NCBI GenBank assembly: GCA_016185465.1
Contig: JACPNO010000060.1
Location: 1-34,461, forward strand
Origin: Candidatus Solibacter usitatus
GTDB taxonomy: Bacteria > Acidobacteriota > Terriglobia > Bryobacterales > Bryobacteraceae
Length of the DNA: 34,461 bases
Direction of reading: 5' to 3'
Position numbers and translations under genes: made by a program
Part shown: piece after piece, positions 31,720-34,461 of the stretch
Layout: every line of letters starts with the position of its first letter
How positions within the stretch are numbered: the first letter of the stretch is position 1
The notes under the pieces: model-generated
Seen by the model: the letters and a program-made list of their open reading frames with translations, nothing else
What the model was told of the DNA's origin: nothing
Databases searched by the model: none

Positions 31720-34386
31720 ATGTCACTCTGGCGTCAACTGACACACGGCATGCGCGTGCTCACCAATCGGTCGGCGGCCGATCAAGAGGTCACCGACGAA
31801 GCCCAGCACTATCTCGAACAAGCCACCGCTGCTCATGTCGCGCGCGGCCTCTCACCGGAAGACGCGTTGCGCGCCGCGCGCATCGAACTGGGCAACACCG
31901 CCGCCGTCCGCGAACAAGTGCGCGATTATGGCTGGGAAAATGTGATCGCGGCTTTCTTCACCGATCTGCGCTACGCCGCGCGCCGGCTCCGCAGCAATCC
32001 CGGCTTTGCGGCCGTCAGCGTGATTACGCTGGCGCTGGGCATCGGCGCCAGCACGGCGATTTTCAGCGCGGTGAACCCGATACTGTTCGAGCCGCTGCCG
32101 TACCCCAATCCCAAGCAAGTCATCATGATCTGGGATACATTTCAGGGCGCGCGCAGCGACTTGACTTTCCACACGTATCGCGAAGTGGCCGAGCGCAGCC
32201 ATTCCTTTGAAGCTCTTTCCGTGTTCGAAACCTGGCAGCCGACGATGACCGGAACCGCCGAGCCGGAGCGGCTGGATGGCCAGACCGTGACCCCTGGTTA
32301 CTTCCGCGCACTGGGCATTTCCCCGGTAATAGGCCGCGATTTCCAGGGATCCGACGATCAGTTTCGCGGCCCCAAAGTGGCAATCCTGAGCGATGGCTTG
32401 TGGCGGCGACACTTCGGCGGCGACAGGGCCATCGTGGGCCGCCAGATCAGGCTCGACGACAGCAGCTACACCGTCATCGGCGTGATGCCGCGGTCGCTGG
32501 AAAATGTCCTGGCGCCAACGGCTGAAATCTGGTCGCCTCTGCAATACGACCCCGGCCACATCACCGATATGAACACCGGCGAGTGGGGCCATCACCTTAA
32601 GATGGTGGCGCGGCTGAAGCAGGGTCTTGGCGTGGAGCAGGCCAGACTGGAGCTCAACGGAATTGCGCGTACGCGGGTGGCGGAATTTCCCCGCGTGCCC
32701 TGGGCATCTCTAAAGAACGGGTTCATCGTCGATTCGCTGCAAGATCAAGTCACGCGTGGCATCAAGCCGGCGCTGCTCGCGGTGATTGGCGCAGTGATTC
32801 TGGTGCTGCTGATCGCCTGCGTGAATGTGACCAACCTGCTGCTGGCGCGCGGCGCACAGCGGCGCGGCGAATTCGCCATGCGCGTCGCGCTGGGCGCGGG
32901 ACGGACGCGGTTGATGCGGCAACTACTCACTGAGAGTCTGCTACTGGCAGTCCTCGGCGGCGCGCTTGGCATGGTGGTCGCCGAATTGGGCGTAAGCGGG
33001 TTGGTCGCGCTCAGCCCGCCGGAATTGCCGAGAGTGGACGCGATCACCGTCAATGGCGCCGCCTTCGCCTTTGCGTTCGGCATCGCCACGCTGGTGGGCC
33101 TGGTGGTCGGACTGATCCCGGCGCTGCATGCCTCGCGAATCGACCCGCACACTGGACTGCACGAAGGCTCGCGCCGTACCGCGGGCAGTCATCAATGGAC
33201 ACGCCGGACGCTGGTAGTGGCGGAAGTCGCGCTGGCTCTGGTGCTGCTGGTGAGTGCTGGCTTGCTGCTGCGCAGTCTGGAGCGCTTGTTCGCCGTGGCG
33301 CCCGGGTTCGAGCCGGCGCATTTGCTGACAATGCAAGTGCACGTATCGGGTCAGCGCTTCCGCGACGGAGGCAGCGAGGAGGGTTTTCGTGCCCGGCGCC
33401 AGTTCTTTGATCAAGCGCTTGCAGCCGTGCGCAATGTTCCCGGCGTCGCGTCCGCGGCGTTCACCAGCCTGCTGCCGATGAGCGGCGATCAATCCGGCGA
33501 ATACGGCGCGTTCTTCGAGAATGACCCTCCCAAGGGTGGTTCCAACGTGTTTCGTTACGTGGTGAGCCCGGGCTACAGCGAGACGATGGGCATCGCCCTC
33601 CGCCACGGCCGCCTGCTCGACGAGCACGACACCGGCGGAGCGGCGCCTGCCGTGCTCATCAGCCAATCCTTGGCACGGCGGCAGTTCCCCCGTCAGGATC
33701 CGCTTGGCAAGCGGGTTCACGTCGGCCCCATGGACCGGCCGTGGTATACCGTGGTCGGCGTGGTGGATGACCTGAAGCAAACCTCGCTCGCGGAAAGCCA
33801 ACCGGACGCGGTATACCTCACGCCGGCGCAGTCGTGGTTCGCCGACCAGACATTGTCCCTTGTGGTTCGCGCCCGTGGCGATGCGGCTGCGCTGGCGCCG
33901 GCCGTTCGCAGCGCCATATGGTCGGTGGATAAGGATCAGGCGGTGGTACGCGTGGCCACCATGGAGCACCTGTTGGCGGGCACGGCGGCGGCGCGCCGTT
34001 TTTCGTTAATCCTGTTCGAGGCATTTGCGTTGGTGGCGCTGGTGCTGGCGGCGACCGGCATTTACGGCGTGCTCTCCGGGAGCGTGAATGAGCGAACGCG
34101 CGAGATCGGCGTGCGCTCGGCGCTCGGTGCGACACGCGGCAATATCGTCGGCCTGGTGGTACGCCAGGGCATGACGCTCGCCGGTGTCGGCATCGTCATC
34201 GGATTGACGGGAGCGGCGGTGGCGACCCAAGCCCTGGTCACGCTGCTGTTCGGAGTCTCGCGGCTGGACCCGGTGACCTATCTCGGTGTGATTGCGCTGC
34301 TGGCGGGCGTGGCGGGGATTGCCTGCTGGGTACCGGCGTGGCGCGCGGCGCGGGTCGATCCGGCGGTTACGCTGCGGGCGGAATGA
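31720..34386 (+). CDS. MacB/FtsX-type permease, ADOP family, PadR-linked
   Basis: An 888-residue permease without an ATPase domain. An N-terminal helical part of about 65 residues (EDALRAARIELGNTAAVREQVRDYG) precedes LRYAARRLRSNPGFAAVSVI and helix 1. Then come a MacB-type periplasmic domain, an FtsX block (about 345-475), a second periplasmic domain and a final FtsX block with RTREIGVRSALGATRGNIVG. It is a paralogue of the minus-strand permease at 24459 and appears intact. Related proteins work with a MacB-type ATPase in export of peptides or lipids; the partner and cargo here are unknown. Confidence 0.94.
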   Translation: MSLWRQLTHGMRVLTNRSAADQEVTDEAQHYLEQATAAHVARGLSPEDALRAARIELGNTAAVREQVRDYGWENVIAAFFTDLRYAARRLRSNPGFAAVSVITLALGIGASTAIFSAVNPILFEPLPYPNPKQVIMIWDTFQGARSDLTFHTYREVAERSHSFEALSVFETWQPTMTGTAEPERLDGQTVTPGYFRALGISPVIGRDFQGSDDQFRGPKVAILSDGLWRRHFGGDRAIVGRQIRLDDSSYTVIGVMPRSLENVLAPTAEIWSPLQYDPGHITDMNTGEWGHHLKMVARLKQGLGVEQARLELNGIARTRVAEFPRVPWASLKNGFIVDSLQDQVTRGIKPALLAVIGAVILVLLIACVNVTNLLLARGAQRRGEFAMRVALGAGRTRLMRQLLTESLLLAVLGGALGMVVAELGVSGLVALSPPELPRVDAITVNGAAFAFAFGIATLVGLVVGLIPALHASRIDPHTGLHEGSRRTAGSHQWTRRTLVVAEVALALVLLVSAGLLLRSLERLFAVAPGFEPAHLLTMQVHVSGQRFRDGGSEEGFRARRQFFDQALAAVRNVPGVASAAFTSLLPMSGDQSGEYGAFFENDPPKGGSNVFRYVVSPGYSETMGIALRHGRLLDEHDTGGAAPAVLISQSLARRQFPRQDPLGKRVHVGPMDRPWYTVVGVVDDLKQTSLAESQPDAVYLTPAQSWFADQTLSLVVRARGDAAALAPAVRSAIWSVDKDQAVVRVATMEHLLAGTAAARRFSLILFEAFALVALVLAATGIYGVLSGSVNERTREIGVRSALGATRGNIVGLVVRQGMTLAGVGIVIGLTGAAVATQALVTLLFGVSRLDPVTYLGVIALLAGVAGIACWVPAWRAARVDPAVTLRAE

Positions 34387-34392
34387 AAAACT

Positions 34393-34456
34393 TTTTCTCG
34401 CAGAGGCGCAGAGAACGCAGAGAAAACCTAAGAAAATAGGTTCTCGTATTTCTCTG
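34393..34456. repeat. GCAGAG-type intergenic repeat with nested palindrome
   Basis: After the permease stop comes a run of imperfect CGCAGAG(A/G) units, then a nested palindrome: CAGAGAAA (34418-34425) pairs with TTTCTCTG (34449-34456), and AACCTA (34425-34430) with TAGGTT (34437-34442). Runs of 'CGCAGAG' type are a repeat style I know from intergenic DNA of several soil bacteria. The element may continue past the window edge. Confidence 0.55.
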
Positions 34457-34461
34457 TGAAC

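Overview
The window is GC-rich, densely coding bacterial DNA. It looks like a chromosomal segment of an Acidobacteriota member, perhaps of the Solibacter/Bryobacter type. That placement is inferred from gene content: two long MacB/FtsX-like permeases of the acidobacterial 'ADOP' kind (one directly behind a PadR regulator), a Rieske/cytochrome b cluster with a giant multihaem cytochrome c, a Tat-exported class V aminotransferase and a FecR-like protein. There is no rRNA, tRNA, phage, IS element or CRISPR array that I can see.

Layout. (1) 187-9397, minus strand, is one respiratory operon read from right to left: Rieske protein, cytochrome b6-type subunit, subunit IV-type cytochrome b, an eight-haem cytochrome c, a cupredoxin-like lipoprotein, haem A synthase (ctaA), haem O synthase (ctaB), a Sco-type copper chaperone and a DUF420 membrane protein. 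Most junctions overlap by a few bases. (2) 9398-9824 is the divergent control region. (3) 9825-19310, plus strand, is a partial complex I operon in the order nuoC-D-I-J-K-L-M-N-H, with no nuoA, B, E, F or G. (4) 19347-24369 holds mixed genes: an exported hydrolase, a DinB-like protein, a FecR-like protein, a small membrane protein, a DASS anion transporter and a HAD phosphatase. (5) 24459-29057 has an ADOP permease, a small zinc-ribbon membrane protein and a Tat-exported PLP enzyme. (6) 28812-31265 has a two-subunit 2-oxoacid:ferredoxin oxidoreductase (korA-korB). (7) 31380-34386 has a PadR regulator and a second ADOP permease.

Together the genes describe electron input (KorAB to ferredoxin; a complex I without its NADH-input module here), quinol oxidation by a bc-type complex, periplasmic electron carriers, and the assembly factors of a haem-copper oxidase whose structural genes are not in the window.

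The points most worth a second look are: an in-frame amber codon between the two helix B haem ligands of the cytochrome b6-type subunit; an apparently in-frame deletion in korB that removes the fourth cysteine expected to bind its iron-sulfur cluster; a histidine-rich 4 x 24 bp tandem repeat inserted in nuoL; a perfect palindrome laid over a probably leaderless padR promoter; and two families of dispersed palindromic repeats, each present twice. The two lesions could be real or sequencing/assembly errors, and read-level data would decide.
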